DNA from: CAIWXH01 sp964555675
GTDB lineage: Bacteria > Chloroflexota > Chloroflexia > Chloroflexales > Chloroflexaceae
Assembly (NCBI GenBank): GCA_964555675.1
Contig: CAZKTU010000080.1
Location: 1 to 25,117 of the forward strand
Direction: 5' to 3'
DNA length: 25,117 bases
Positions within the stretch are counted from its first letter, which is position 1. Every line of letters begins with the position of its first letter. Below the pieces are notes generated by a model. It was not told the origin of the DNA and made no database searches. It worked only from the letters and a program-made list of their open reading frames with translations. Positions 7,583 through 15,812 of the stretch are shown here, piece by piece. A program made the position numbers and the translations under genes.

Positions 7583-10321
7583 ATGACCAACGATCCCCAG
7601 GCCGGCGCGCCGCAGCGCCCCGCCGAGATGGACAAGGCATACGAGCATCAGCAGGTCGAGCAGCGGCTCTATGACTGGTGGGAGCGCAGCGGCTACTTCG
7701 AGCCCCGCCCCGACGCGCCGCAGCCCCCCTTTGTGATCTCCATTCCGCCCCCGAACGTCACCGGCGAGCTGCACCTCGGCCACGCCATGTTCGTGACGAT
7801 CGAGGACATCATGATCCGCTGGCGGCGCATGCAGGGCTACCAGACCCTCTGGGTGCCCGGCACCGACCACGCCGGTATCGCCACCCAGTCTCAGGTCGAG
7901 AAGCTGCTGCGCAGCGAGGGCACCTCGCGCCAGGAGGTTGGCCGCGACGAGTTCCTGCGCCGCACCTGGGAGTGGAAGGAGAAGTACGGCGGCGAGATCA
8001 CCCGCCAGCTGCGCCGCCTGGGGGCCAGCTGCGACTGGGGCCGCGAGCGCTTCACCCTCGACGCCGGCCTCTCGCGCTCGGTCCACACCGCCTTCAAGCG
8101 CCTCTATGACGACGGCCTGATCTACCGGGGCATGTACCTGGTCAACTGGTCGCCCCGCCTGGGCACCGCCGTCTCGGACCTCGAGGTCGAGTACGAGCAG
8201 CGCAACGTTTCGATCTGGTACGTGCGCTACCCCGTGGCCGGCCCCGGCTGGTCGGGCCCCCAGGCCGCGTGGGGCTCGGGCAAGTGGGCCGAGGGCGCGA
8301 GCGAGTGGATCACCGTCGCCACCACCCGCCCCGAGACCATCCTGGGCGATACGGCCGTGGCCACCGCCCCCGGCGACGAGCGTTATGCCGCCCTCCTCGG
8401 CCGCGAGGCCGTGCTGCCCGCCCTCGGGAGGCGCATCCCGATCATCGCCGACGAGTATGTCGACAAAGAGTTTGGCTCGGGCGCCGTGAAGATCACCCCG
8501 GCCCACGACAAGAACGACTACGAGGTCGGCAAGCGCCATAGCCTGCCCATGATCAGCATCCTCAACAAGGACGCCACGGTCAACGCCGAGGGCGGCCCCT
8601 ACGCCGGCCTCGACCGCTTCGACGCGCGCAAAGCCATCCTCGCCGACCTTGAAGCTGAGGGCCTGCTGGTCAAGACCGAGCCCCACAGCATGAGCGTCGG
8701 GATCAGCCAGCGCGGCGGCGAGGTGATCGAGCCGCTACTCTCCGAGCAGTGGTTCGTGCGCATGCGCCCCCTGGCCGACCTGGCCCTGGCCGCCGTGCGC
8801 GAGGGCCGCACCAAAATCATCCCCGAGCGCTTCGAGAAGGTCTACTACCACTGGCTCGAGAATATCGAAGACTGGTGCATCAGCCGCCAGCTCTGGTGGG
8901 GCCACCGCATCCCGGTCTGGTACATGCCCGACGGGAGTATGCTCGTCCTCGACCCCGACGCGCAGCCCCCTGAGGGCGCGACCCAGGACCCCGACGTGCT
9001 CGACACCTGGTTCAGCTCGGGCCTCTGGCCCTTCTCGACCCTGGGCTGGCCGGCCGACACCGACGACCTGCGCACCTTCTACCCGACCAGCGTGATGGAG
9101 ACGGGCTACGACATCCTCTTCTTCTGGGTGGCCCGCATGATGATGATGGGCTGCTACCTCACCGGGACCGAGCCCTTCCATACGATCTATCTGCACGGCC
9201 TGGTGCGCGACGAGCACGGCCGCAAGATGTCGAAGAGCTACGGCAATGTGGTCAACCCCCTCGAGGTGATGGATGTGCAAGGCACCGATGCCCTGCGCTT
9301 CACCCTGGCCACCAGCGGCACGCCGGGGCAGGACCTCAACCTGAACCCGCAGCGCATCGAGTCGGCCCGCAACTTCGCCAATAAGCTCTGGAACATGACC
9401 CGCTTCGTGATCTCCAAGCTCGGCGACACGCGCGAGTCGGCCTTCGACCTCTCGCCCATGGCCCTCAGCCTGGCCGACCGCTGGATCCTCTCGCGCTACG
9501 CCCGCCTGAGCATCGAGGTCGACCGCCTGATGGAGGGTTACAACTTCGGCGAGGCCGGGCGTCAGATCCAGGAGTTCCTCTGGAGCGAGTTCGCCGACTG
9601 GTACGTCGAGATCGCCAAGGTGCAGCTCGAGCACGACTCCGACGCGCAGCAGGCCACTCGCGCGGTGCTCTACAGCGTGCTCGAGGGCTCGCTGCGCCTG
9701 CTCCACCCCTTCATGCCCTTCGTCACCGAGGAGCTCTGGCAGTATCTCACCGGCGACGGCTCGACCAACAGCCACTACCCCGACGCGCCGCGCACGATCA
9801 TGCTGGCCGCCTACCCGCTGGCCGAGGCGACCTTCGTCGACGAGGCCGCCGAGCGCAACTGGGAGCAGGTCCAGGAGCTGATCGTGGCCATCCGCAACGC
9901 CCGCAGCGAGTACAAGGTCGAGGCTGCAAAGTGGGTCACGGCCACGATCGCCGGCGGCGAGCAGACCGCCGTGCTGCGCTCGCAGGCGCCCCTGATCGCC
10001 CGCCTGGGCCGCGTCAAGGTCGACGATCTGCAGATCGTCGAGCAGCTGGCCGAGAAGCCGCAGCAGGCCGCCTCGATCGTGCTGGGCGGGATCGAGTGCT
10101 ACCTGCCCCTGGCCGGCATGATCGACCTCGACGCCGAGCGGGCCCGCGTCCGCAAAGAGCTCGAGGCCGCCGAGGCCGACGTGGCCCGCCGCGAGGCCAA
10201 GCTGGCCAACGAGGGTTTCACCGCCAAGGCGCCCGCCAATGTGGTCGCCCGCGAGCGCGAGAGCCTCGCCAGCGCCAGAGCCGGCCTCGAGAAGCTGCGC
10301 GCCAGACTCGAAGAGCTCTAA
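7583..10321 (+). CDS. valS: Valine-tRNA ligase
   Basis: This 912-residue class I aminoacyl-tRNA synthetase charges tRNA-Val with valine, using ATP, in the cytoplasm. The HIGH-type motif is HLGH (64-67) in the valyl context PPPNVTGELHLGHAM. The CP1 editing domain follows (TTRPETILGDTAVA), and the second ATP motif is KMSKS (548-552, GRKMSKSYGN). The anticodon-binding domain comes next, and the C terminus is the arginine-rich coiled coil typical of ValRS, ending in FTAKAPANVVARERESLAS. Length and domain order are normal. The start is fixed by GAGGA 5 nt upstream and a TATAAT box at 7546. The leader is too short for a T-box, so tRNA-sensing regulation at this promoter is unlikely. Confidence 0.98.
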   Translation: MTNDPQAGAPQRPAEMDKAYEHQQVEQRLYDWWERSGYFEPRPDAPQPPFVISIPPPNVTGELHLGHAMFVTIEDIMIRWRRMQGYQTLWVPGTDHAGIATQSQVEKLLRSEGTSRQEVGRDEFLRRTWEWKEKYGGEITRQLRRLGASCDWGRERFTLDAGLSRSVHTAFKRLYDDGLIYRGMYLVNWSPRLGTAVSDLEVEYEQRNVSIWYVRYPVAGPGWSGPQAAWGSGKWAEGASEWITVATTRPETILGDTAVATAPGDERYAALLGREAVLPALGRRIPIIADEYVDKEFGSGAVKITPAHDKNDYEVGKRHSLPMISILNKDATVNAEGGPYAGLDRFDARKAILADLEAEGLLVKTEPHSMSVGISQRGGEVIEPLLSEQWFVRMRPLADLALAAVREGRTKIIPERFEKVYYHWLENIEDWCISRQLWWGHRIPVWYMPDGSMLVLDPDAQPPEGATQDPDVLDTWFSSGLWPFSTLGWPADTDDLRTFYPTSVMETGYDILFFWVARMMMMGCYLTGTEPFHTIYLHGLVRDEHGRKMSKSYGNVVNPLEVMDVQGTDALRFTLATSGTPGQDLNLNPQRIESARNFANKLWNMTRFVISKLGDTRESAFDLSPMALSLADRWILSRYARLSIEVDRLMEGYNFGEAGRQIQEFLWSEFADWYVEIAKVQLEHDSDAQQATRAVLYSVLEGSLRLLHPFMPFVTEELWQYLTGDGSTNSHYPDAPRTIMLAAYPLAEATFVDEAAERNWEQVQELIVAIRNARSEYKVEAAKWVTATIAGGEQTAVLRSQAPLIARLGRVKVDDLQIVEQLAEKPQQAASIVLGGIECYLPLAGMIDLDAERARVRKELEAAEADVARREAKLANEGFTAKAPANVVARERESLASARAGLEKLRARLEEL

Positions 10322-10333
10322 GGGCCGAGCCCT
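10321..10333 (+). terminator. Small GC hairpin after valS
   Basis: AGGGC-CGA-GCCCT forms a 5-bp stem with a 3-nt loop starting at the last base of the valS stop. It has no T-tract, so termination here is only a weak possibility. Confidence 0.25.
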
Positions 10334-10392
10334 CGCCTCGACCTACAAAGTCCGCCTGCGCGACGCCAGGAGGGTCACGGGGAGGCCTTTGC

Positions 10393-10412
10393 CAGAGTAG
10401 CTCTGACAGAGC
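10393..10412 (+). promoter_or_regulatory. Two overlapping inverted repeats just upstream of the signalling-operon promoter
   Basis: CAGAG-TAG-CTCTG (10393-10405) overlaps GCTCT-GAC-AGAGC (10400-10412). The central block can pair either way. The unit ends 5 nt before the -35 element at 10418, a natural position for an activator or repressor site. In RNA reading through from valS it could fold into alternative hairpins. Confidence 0.4.
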
Positions 10413-10417
10413 CAGCA

Positions 10418-10446
10418 TTGCCATGCGGGACTGCGGGTTGTACAAT
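10418..10446 (+). promoter_or_regulatory. Sigma-70-type promoter of the HD-GYP/kinase operon
   Basis: TTGCCA (10418-10423) and TACAAT (10441-10446) are separated by exactly 17 nt, the optimal spacing. Transcription would begin near 10453, giving a leader of about 140 nt before the ATG at 10597. It is one of only two promoters in the window with both hexamers at optimal spacing. Confidence 0.6.
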
Positions 10447-10459
10447 GGAGCTCCTTAAT

Positions 10460-10498
10460 GTGGCGGTGCGGCGATTCCGCAAGGTGACCAGTAGCCAC
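10460..10498 (+). promoter_or_regulatory. Potential structured leader of the HD-GYP gene
   Basis: An outer stem GTGGC (10460-10464)/GCCAC (10494-10498) encloses an inner stem GCGG (10468-10471)/CCGC (10477-10480) with a 5-nt loop. The rest of the leader to 10596 shows no known riboswitch core that I can recognise. The stems are short, so this is only suggestive. Confidence 0.25.
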
Positions 10499-10596
10499 AC
10501 CCGCATTACCCCTTGCGCCGGTCGGGGCCTCGCGCACGACGGCGCAGCCCCGCAGTCCCACTCGTGAGCGAAGAGCCCGCTGAATGGTCTCAGACC

Positions 10597-12843
10597 ATGG
10601 TTCACCCTCCCTCGATCCTGATCGTCGACGACGACACCGCCGGTCGCGAGACCCTGGCGGCCTTGCTCCAGGTGCAGAGCTACAAGATCATGCTCGCCGC
10701 CAATGGCGCCGAGTGTCTCGCCCTGGCCGCCGCCGCCCCCCCCGACCTGATCCTGCTCGACGTGATGATGCCCGGCATGGATGGCTACGAGGTCTGCCGG
10801 CGGCTGCGGGTCACCCCGGGCCTGTCCGAGGTGCCGATCATCCTGCTCACCGCCCTCGACGACCGCGAGTCGCGCTTGCGCGGGATCGAGGCCGGGGCCG
10901 ACGACTTTATCTCAAAGCCCTTCGACCGGGTCGAGCTGCGGGCCCGCGTGGCCGCGATCGTCCGCCTCAACCGCTACAGGCGTCTCGTCCACGAGCGCAG
11001 CAAGTTCGAGCAGATGGTCGAGCTCGCCCCGAACGGTCTGGCGGTGCTCGACGCCGACGGCTGCATCCTGCTCGCAAACCCGGCCCTGGGCCGCCTGCTC
11101 GGCGTTGAGCACTCGAGCCTGACCGGCACCCTGTTCCAGCGCTATATGGTCGAGCCGGCGCGCTGGGATGACCTGGCCGCCCTCTTCGACGAGCCCGCCG
11201 CGAGCTGCCGCATCGAGTGCGAGCTGCTCACCCAGGGGCGCCCGCTGCTGCCCGTCGAGATCAACGCGGGCGCGGTGCAGTGGGAGGGCGCTCGCGCCGT
11301 GCAGCTGAGCATGCACGATATCAGCGAGCGCAGGCGCGCCGAGCAGCAGACCAGGCGTCAGGTCGAGCGCCTCGACGCCATGCGCCTGATCGACCAGGCG
11401 ATCGTCTCGAGCACCGACCTCGCGACGACCCTCACCGTCATCCTCGACCACGCCCTGCGTCTGCTCCAGGTCGATGGGGGCGCCGTGCTGCTGCGCCGCC
11501 CCGGCTCGGCCGCCCTCGAGTACGCCGTCGTGCGCGGGTTCGCCCGCGGCCAGCTGCGCCAGCCGATCGTGCCCTATGGCGAGGGCGCGGCGGGTCTGGT
11601 GGCCAGCCAGCGCCAGATCTTCAGCCTCGCCGACCTGCGGCTGCGGCCCGACGCCCAGTCGCCCCTGCTGGTCGAGCTGGGCGACTATCGCGGGGTGCCC
11701 CTGAAGGTCGGCGGGCAGATCGAGGGCGTCCTCGAGCTCTACCACGGCCAGCCCCTCGCGACCGACGCCGAGTGGGACGAACTGCTCGAGGCCATGGCCG
11801 CCCAGGTCGCCCTCGCGATCGGCCACGCCCAACTGCTCGAGTCGATGGTCAGGGCCAACGACGAGCTGGCCGCCGCCTACGACGGCACCCTCGAGGGCTG
11901 GGCGCGCGCCCTCGAGCTGCGCGACAAAGAGACCGAGGGCCACGCCCAGCGGGTCACCGAGCTGACCCTCACCCTGGCCCGCGCGATGGGCCTGGCCGAG
12001 TCCGAGCTGGTCCACATCAGGCGCGGCGCCCTGCTCCACGATATCGGCAAGATGGGCATCCCCGACGCCATCCTGCTCAAGCCCGGGGCCCTCACCGACG
12101 CCGAGTGGGTGGTCATGAAGCGCCACCCCGTCTACGCCTACGAGATGCTGGCCCCGATCGCCTACCTGCGCCCCGCCCTCGACATCCCCTACTACCACCA
12201 CGAACGCTGGGACGGCTCGGGCTACCCCCACGGCCTGAGGGGCGCGGCGACCCCCCTCGTGGCGCGTATCTTCGCCGTCGTCGACGTCTGGGACGCCCTC
12301 TGCCACGACCGGCCCTACAGGCAGGCCTGGAGCGAGGCCCAGGTCCACGCCTACTTCCGGCGTCAGGCCGGCATCCTCTTCGACCCCCAGGTGGTCGAGG
12401 CCTTCGTGCGCCTGCGCGAGCCCGAGGCCCGGCCGATCCAGCCGATGGTGCTGGTGGTCGATGACGAGCACGCGGCCCTCGCCGTGCTCAAGCGCGCTCT
12501 GTCCGCAAGCTGCGTAGTCTTCACCGCCGCCTCGGCCGAAGAGGCGCTGGTCATCCTCAGGCGCGAGCCAATTGCCGTGCTGCTCACCGACCAGCGCCTG
12601 ACCGGCCTGAGCGGCGTGCAGCTCCTCGCGCGGGCCTCAGAGGTCAGCCCCCAGACCCTCGGTCTCCTTAGCTCCGCCTACCTCGACGGCGACGCCCTCA
12701 GCCTCGCCCTCAACCTCAGCAATGTGCGTGGCTTCATCCCCAAGCCGTGGGCCCTCGACGAGCTGTGCCGCCGCGTGACCGAGCTGGCTGAGCAGTACTA
12801 CACTGCAGCTGCGCCGCGTCGCCCCCGCCCAGAGGCGACCTGA
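10597..12843 (+). CDS. HD-GYP cyclic di-GMP phosphodiesterase with two receiver domains, PAS and GAF
   Basis: The protein has 748 residues from ATG 10597; a GTG at 10564 would add 11 residues and cannot be excluded, since neither start has a clear ribosome site. Domain order: receiver 1 (4-120; phosphoacceptor D55, T85, K107), PAS (about 135-250), GAF (about 260-415), HD-GYP (about 440-600) and receiver 2 (about 612-735; D665 in LLTDQRLTG, with FIPKPW). The HD-GYP site is intact: HDIGK (481-485) and HHERWDGSGYP (534-544). HD-GYP proteins hydrolyse c-di-GMP at a di-iron or similar metal centre. Both receivers keep their key residues, so two phosphorylation inputs are possible. It is soluble, with no membrane segment. 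The hybrid kinase begins 16 nt downstream and is the obvious phosphodonor. Confidence 0.93.
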   Translation: MVHPPSILIVDDDTAGRETLAALLQVQSYKIMLAANGAECLALAAAAPPDLILLDVMMPGMDGYEVCRRLRVTPGLSEVPIILLTALDDRESRLRGIEAGADDFISKPFDRVELRARVAAIVRLNRYRRLVHERSKFEQMVELAPNGLAVLDADGCILLANPALGRLLGVEHSSLTGTLFQRYMVEPARWDDLAALFDEPAASCRIECELLTQGRPLLPVEINAGAVQWEGARAVQLSMHDISERRRAEQQTRRQVERLDAMRLIDQAIVSSTDLATTLTVILDHALRLLQVDGGAVLLRRPGSAALEYAVVRGFARGQLRQPIVPYGEGAAGLVASQRQIFSLADLRLRPDAQSPLLVELGDYRGVPLKVGGQIEGVLELYHGQPLATDAEWDELLEAMAAQVALAIGHAQLLESMVRANDELAAAYDGTLEGWARALELRDKETEGHAQRVTELTLTLARAMGLAESELVHIRRGALLHDIGKMGIPDAILLKPGALTDAEWVVMKRHPVYAYEMLAPIAYLRPALDIPYYHHERWDGSGYPHGLRGAATPLVARIFAVVDVWDALCHDRPYRQAWSEAQVHAYFRRQAGILFDPQVVEAFVRLREPEARPIQPMVLVVDDEHAALAVLKRALSASCVVFTAASAEEALVILRREPIAVLLTDQRLTGLSGVQLLARASEVSPQTLGLLSSAYLDGDALSLALNLSNVRGFIPKPWALDELCRRVTELAEQYYTAAAPRRPRPEAT

Positions 12844-12849
12844 GTCACT

Positions 12850-12854
12850 GGAGG
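12850..12854 (+). promoter_or_regulatory. Shine-Dalgarno fixing the GTG start of the hybrid kinase
   Basis: GGAGG lies 5 nt before GTG 12860 in the 16-nt gap after the HD-GYP stop. This decides for the non-ATG start and supports co-transcription. Confidence 0.75.
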
Positions 12855-12859
12855 TTCTC

Positions 12860-15670
12860 GTGCCTACCCAGACGCTAGAGTGGCTTGGCCCGCTCTTTGA
12901 TGCCGCCTCTGTCGGCATCCTCGTCATCGGCTCCGATGGGCGGATCGCCCGCGCCAACCTGGCTCTGGGGGCGATCTTTGGTTATCTTCAGGCCGAATTG
13001 CAGGGCCAGCCCCTCGAACTGCTGCTGCCTGAGACCCTGCATACCGCCCACGAGGAGCACCGGGCTGCCTTCTTCGCTGCGCCCCGCGCCCGCCCCATGA
13101 ACAAGGGGCTCGCACTGTCCGGGCGGCGCAAGGACGGCACGGTCTTTCCTATCGAGGCTAGTCTGAGCCCAATCGAGATCGCCGGCCAGATGATGGCGGT
13201 CGCCTTCGTCGTCGACGTCAGCGAGCGCGTCAGGCTCGAGCACGAGCACAGGCGCCTGCTCTTCCAGGAGCGCGAGGCCCGCGCCGTGGCCGAGGAGGCG
13301 GCCCGCCGCGCCGACGAGAGCCGGGTCCTCCTCGACGCCCTCGTGCAGAGCGCCCCCACGGGCTTCGCCTTTCTCGACCACGAGCTGCGCTACAGGCTGA
13401 TCAACGCCCACCTGGCCGAAATGAACGGCCTGACGGCCGCCGATCATCTCGGCCGCACGGTCGCCGAGGTCTTGCCCGAGCTTGCGCCGAACGTCGAGCC
13501 TCTCTTCAGGCATGTCCTCGCCACCGGCGAGCCGTTCGTCAACCTGGAGGTGCGGGGCGAGACGCCCCTCGAGCCCGGGGTCAGCCGCGACTGGCTTGCC
13601 AGCTACTACCCGGTGCGCCACGGCGATCAGATTATCGGCGTCGGCCTGAGCGTGCTCGAGATCACCGAGCGCCGGCGGGCCGAGGAGGCCCTGCGGGCCA
13701 GCGAGCGGCTCTACCGCGCCCTGGCCAACAATATCCCCAATGGCTCGGTGCTGCTCTTTGACCGCGACCTGCGCTACACCGTCGCTGAGGGTCAGGCCCT
13801 GACCGACGTCGGCTACGACCGCGAGCATATCGAGGGGCGCACCATCCGCGAGGTGCTGCCCCCAGCCAGAGCCGACGCCCTCGAGCCATACTATCGGGCC
13901 ACCCTCTCAGGCAGGGCCCAGGTGATCGAGTTGCCGGCGGGCGAGCGGATCTACATGGTCCACTTCGTCCCTGTGCGCGACGAGCGCGGCGAGATCTTCG
14001 CCGGCATGGTCATGAGCTGGGACATCACCAGGCTCAAGCAGGCCGAGCAGGCTCTGCTCGAAGAGCAGGCCCTGCTGTCGCGGCGGGTCGAGGAGCGCAC
14101 CGCCGACCTGAGCGCGGCCAATGCCGCCCTGGCCCGCGCCAATCGGCTCAAGGACGAGTTCCTGGCCAATATGAGCCACGAGCTGCGCACGCCCCTCAAC
14201 GCGGTCCTCGGCCTCTCCGAGGCTCTGCGCGAGCAGACCTACGGCCCCCTCAATGCCCGCCAGGATCGCACCCTGGCGATGATCGAGGATAGCGGCCGCC
14301 ACCTGCTCGACCTGATCAACGATGTGCTCGACCTCGCGAAGATCGGCGCCGACAAGCTCGTCCTCGAGCACGAGCGCGTGATCGTCGAGCAGATCTGCGA
14401 GGCCAGCCTGCGCATGGTGAGCCAGACCGCCCAGGCCAAGCAGATCGAGCTGCAGCTTCGCCTCGACCCCAGGGTTACCGTGATCATGGCCGACGTGCGA
14501 CGCCTCAAGCAGATCCTCGTGAACCTGCTCTCCAACGCCGTCAAGTTTACCGCCCCGGGCGGGCGCGCCGGCCTCGAGGTGGTGGCCGACGATGACAAGG
14601 GGACGATCAGTTTCACCGTCTGGGACACCGGGATCGGCATCGCCCCCGAGCAGCTCGAGAACCTCTTCCAGCCCTTCGTCCAGCTCGATAGCCGGCTCTC
14701 GCGCGAGTACGCCGGCACCGGCCTTGGCCTGGCCCTGGTCTATCGTATGTGCGAGCTCCATGGCGGCAGCATCGCCGTCGAGAGCGCGCCGGGCAAGGGC
14801 AGCCGTTTCACCGCCGTGCTGCCCTGGAGCGCCGAGGGCCGATTGCCCCTCGACTCCGATCAGCCCGGGCGCCCCGCAAGCCTGGACCTCACCCTGCGCT
14901 CGGCCGTGATTATCGAGGACTCGCCGACCGCCGCCGACCAGCTCAGGCGCTACCTCGGCGAGCTGGGCATCCTGACGCTGGCCCTCGCGAGCGGCGTCAA
15001 CGCGGTCAGCGCCGTCGCCGAGGCCCGCCCCGACCTGGTCATGCTCGACATCCTGCTGCCCGATACGACCGGCTGGGAGGTGCTGGCCCAGCTCAAGGCC
15101 GACCCGCGCACCGCCGCCATCCCGGTGGTGATCGTCTCGGTGGTCGACGACGAGAGCCGCGGTCTCGCCCTGGGCGCCGCAGCCTATGTGGTCAAGCCCT
15201 ACACGCGTGCGATCATCCTGAATGCGCTCCAGCAGCTGGGGGCCGGCCCCGAGATCTTCGGCGACGAGAGCGACCGGCGCGATCACGCCGCGACTACCAT
15301 CCTGGTGGTCGAGGACAACGAGACGAACCTGGTCACCGTTACCGACTACCTCTCGGCCGTGGGTTATGTGCCAATCGCAGCGCGCACCGGCGCCGAGGCG
15401 ATCAGCAGGGCCAGCGAGCAGCGGCCCGCCCTCATCTTGATGGATGTACAGATGCCGGGCATGGACGGCCTCGAGGCCACGCGTCACATCCGCGCCAACC
15501 CGGACCTCGCCGATGTGCCGATCATCGCAGTCACGGCCCTGGCGATGCCGGGCGACCGCGAGCGCTGCCTCGCCGCGGGGGCCGACGACTACCTGAGCAA
15601 GCCGATCAGCCTCAAGGGCCTGGCCCGCCTGATCGAGCAGCACCTGCGACACGAGGACGACGAGGGCTAG
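12860..15670 (+). CDS. Soluble hybrid histidine kinase, three PAS domains and two C-terminal receivers
   Basis: This 936-residue cytoplasmic sensor kinase has no transmembrane segment. Three PAS domains occupy about 10-125, 155-275 and 285-400, joined by coiled coils; a longer coiled coil (LLEEQALLSRRVEERTADLS) leads into the dimerisation domain. The phosphorylated histidine is H440 in NMSHELRTPLNAVLG. The ATP-binding domain has the N-box (QILVNLLSNAVKFT), G1 DTGIGIA and G2 GTGLGLAL. Two receivers follow: D730 (VMLDILLPD, K in VVKPY) and D862 (LMDVQMPGMDG, K in LSKPI). The start codon is GTG with GGAGG 5 nt upstream. It forms an operon with the HD-GYP gene, so the likely output is c-di-GMP turnover. 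The ligand sensed by the PAS domains is not evident. Confidence 0.94.
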   Translation: MPTQTLEWLGPLFDAASVGILVIGSDGRIARANLALGAIFGYLQAELQGQPLELLLPETLHTAHEEHRAAFFAAPRARPMNKGLALSGRRKDGTVFPIEASLSPIEIAGQMMAVAFVVDVSERVRLEHEHRRLLFQEREARAVAEEAARRADESRVLLDALVQSAPTGFAFLDHELRYRLINAHLAEMNGLTAADHLGRTVAEVLPELAPNVEPLFRHVLATGEPFVNLEVRGETPLEPGVSRDWLASYYPVRHGDQIIGVGLSVLEITERRRAEEALRASERLYRALANNIPNGSVLLFDRDLRYTVAEGQALTDVGYDREHIEGRTIREVLPPARADALEPYYRATLSGRAQVIELPAGERIYMVHFVPVRDERGEIFAGMVMSWDITRLKQAEQALLEEQALLSRRVEERTADLSAANAALARANRLKDEFLANMSHELRTPLNAVLGLSEALREQTYGPLNARQDRTLAMIEDSGRHLLDLINDVLDLAKIGADKLVLEHERVIVEQICEASLRMVSQTAQAKQIELQLRLDPRVTVIMADVRRLKQILVNLLSNAVKFTAPGGRAGLEVVADDDKGTISFTVWDTGIGIAPEQLENLFQPFVQLDSRLSREYAGTGLGLALVYRMCELHGGSIAVESAPGKGSRFTAVLPWSAEGRLPLDSDQPGRPASLDLTLRSAVIIEDSPTAADQLRRYLGELGILTLALASGVNAVSAVAEARPDLVMLDILLPDTTGWEVLAQLKADPRTAAIPVVIVSVVDDESRGLALGAAAYVVKPYTRAIILNALQQLGAGPEIFGDESDRRDHAATTILVVEDNETNLVTVTDYLSAVGYVPIAARTGAEAISRASEQRPALILMDVQMPGMDGLEATRHIRANPDLADVPIIAVTALAMPGDRERCLAAGADDYLSKPISLKGLARLIEQHLRHEDDEG

Positions 15671-15693
15671 CCTCCTCGACGGCGCGCGCGACG

Positions 15694-15713
15694 CTACGTA
15701 GTGTAATACGTAG
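15694..15713 (+). promoter_or_regulatory. Perfect inverted repeat upstream of the lactone-oxidase promoter (candidate operator)
   Basis: CTACGTA-GTGTAA-TACGTAG has 7-bp arms, each containing the self-palindrome TACGTA. It ends 9 nt before the -35 element, a placement typical of an activator site. It could also form a small hairpin after the kinase stop, but there is no T-tract. Confidence 0.45.
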
Positions 15714-15722
15714 TCCTCCTGA

Positions 15723-15751
15723 TTGGCGCTGACGCCACGCTCGTTTATAAC
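15723..15751 (+). promoter_or_regulatory. Sigma-70-type promoter of the lactone oxidase gene
   Basis: TTGGCG (15723-15728) and TATAAC (15746-15751) are 17 nt apart. The start site would be near 15758, which rules out the upstream in-frame TTG at 15723 as the translation start and supports ATG 15813. Confidence 0.6.
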
Positions 15752-15812
15752 AAGGATATCGCGGCGCTATCGAGACGTCGGACCAATCATTCTGCTAGAG
15801 GATGCGAAGAAC

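Noticed and set aside
5657..8686. 1009-codon minus-strand open frame across the membrane-protein gene, spacer and valS
   Set aside because: It is antisense to a certain valS and has the repetitive Gly/Ala/Val/Leu/His composition produced by reading GC-rich genes backwards; no domain is recognisable.
10513..10596. Longer start of the HD-GYP protein
   Set aside because: The Arg/Pro-rich extension does not belong to a receiver domain. The receiver begins right after the ATG at 10597; a GTG at 10564 remains possible.
10447..10596. Cyclic di-GMP riboswitch in the HD-GYP leader
   Set aside because: I could not find the conserved aptamer core sequences; only short generic stems are present.
10912..15652. 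Long minus-strand open frames (10912-12471, 12875-13828, 13907-15652)
   Set aside because: They mirror the phosphodiesterase and kinase genes, whose motifs are unambiguous on the plus strand. They show only composition-driven sequence.
15723..15812. TTG start giving a 512-residue lactone oxidase
   Set aside because: The TTG is the -35 hexamer of a good promoter whose transcript would begin near 15758; the extra residues are not family-like.
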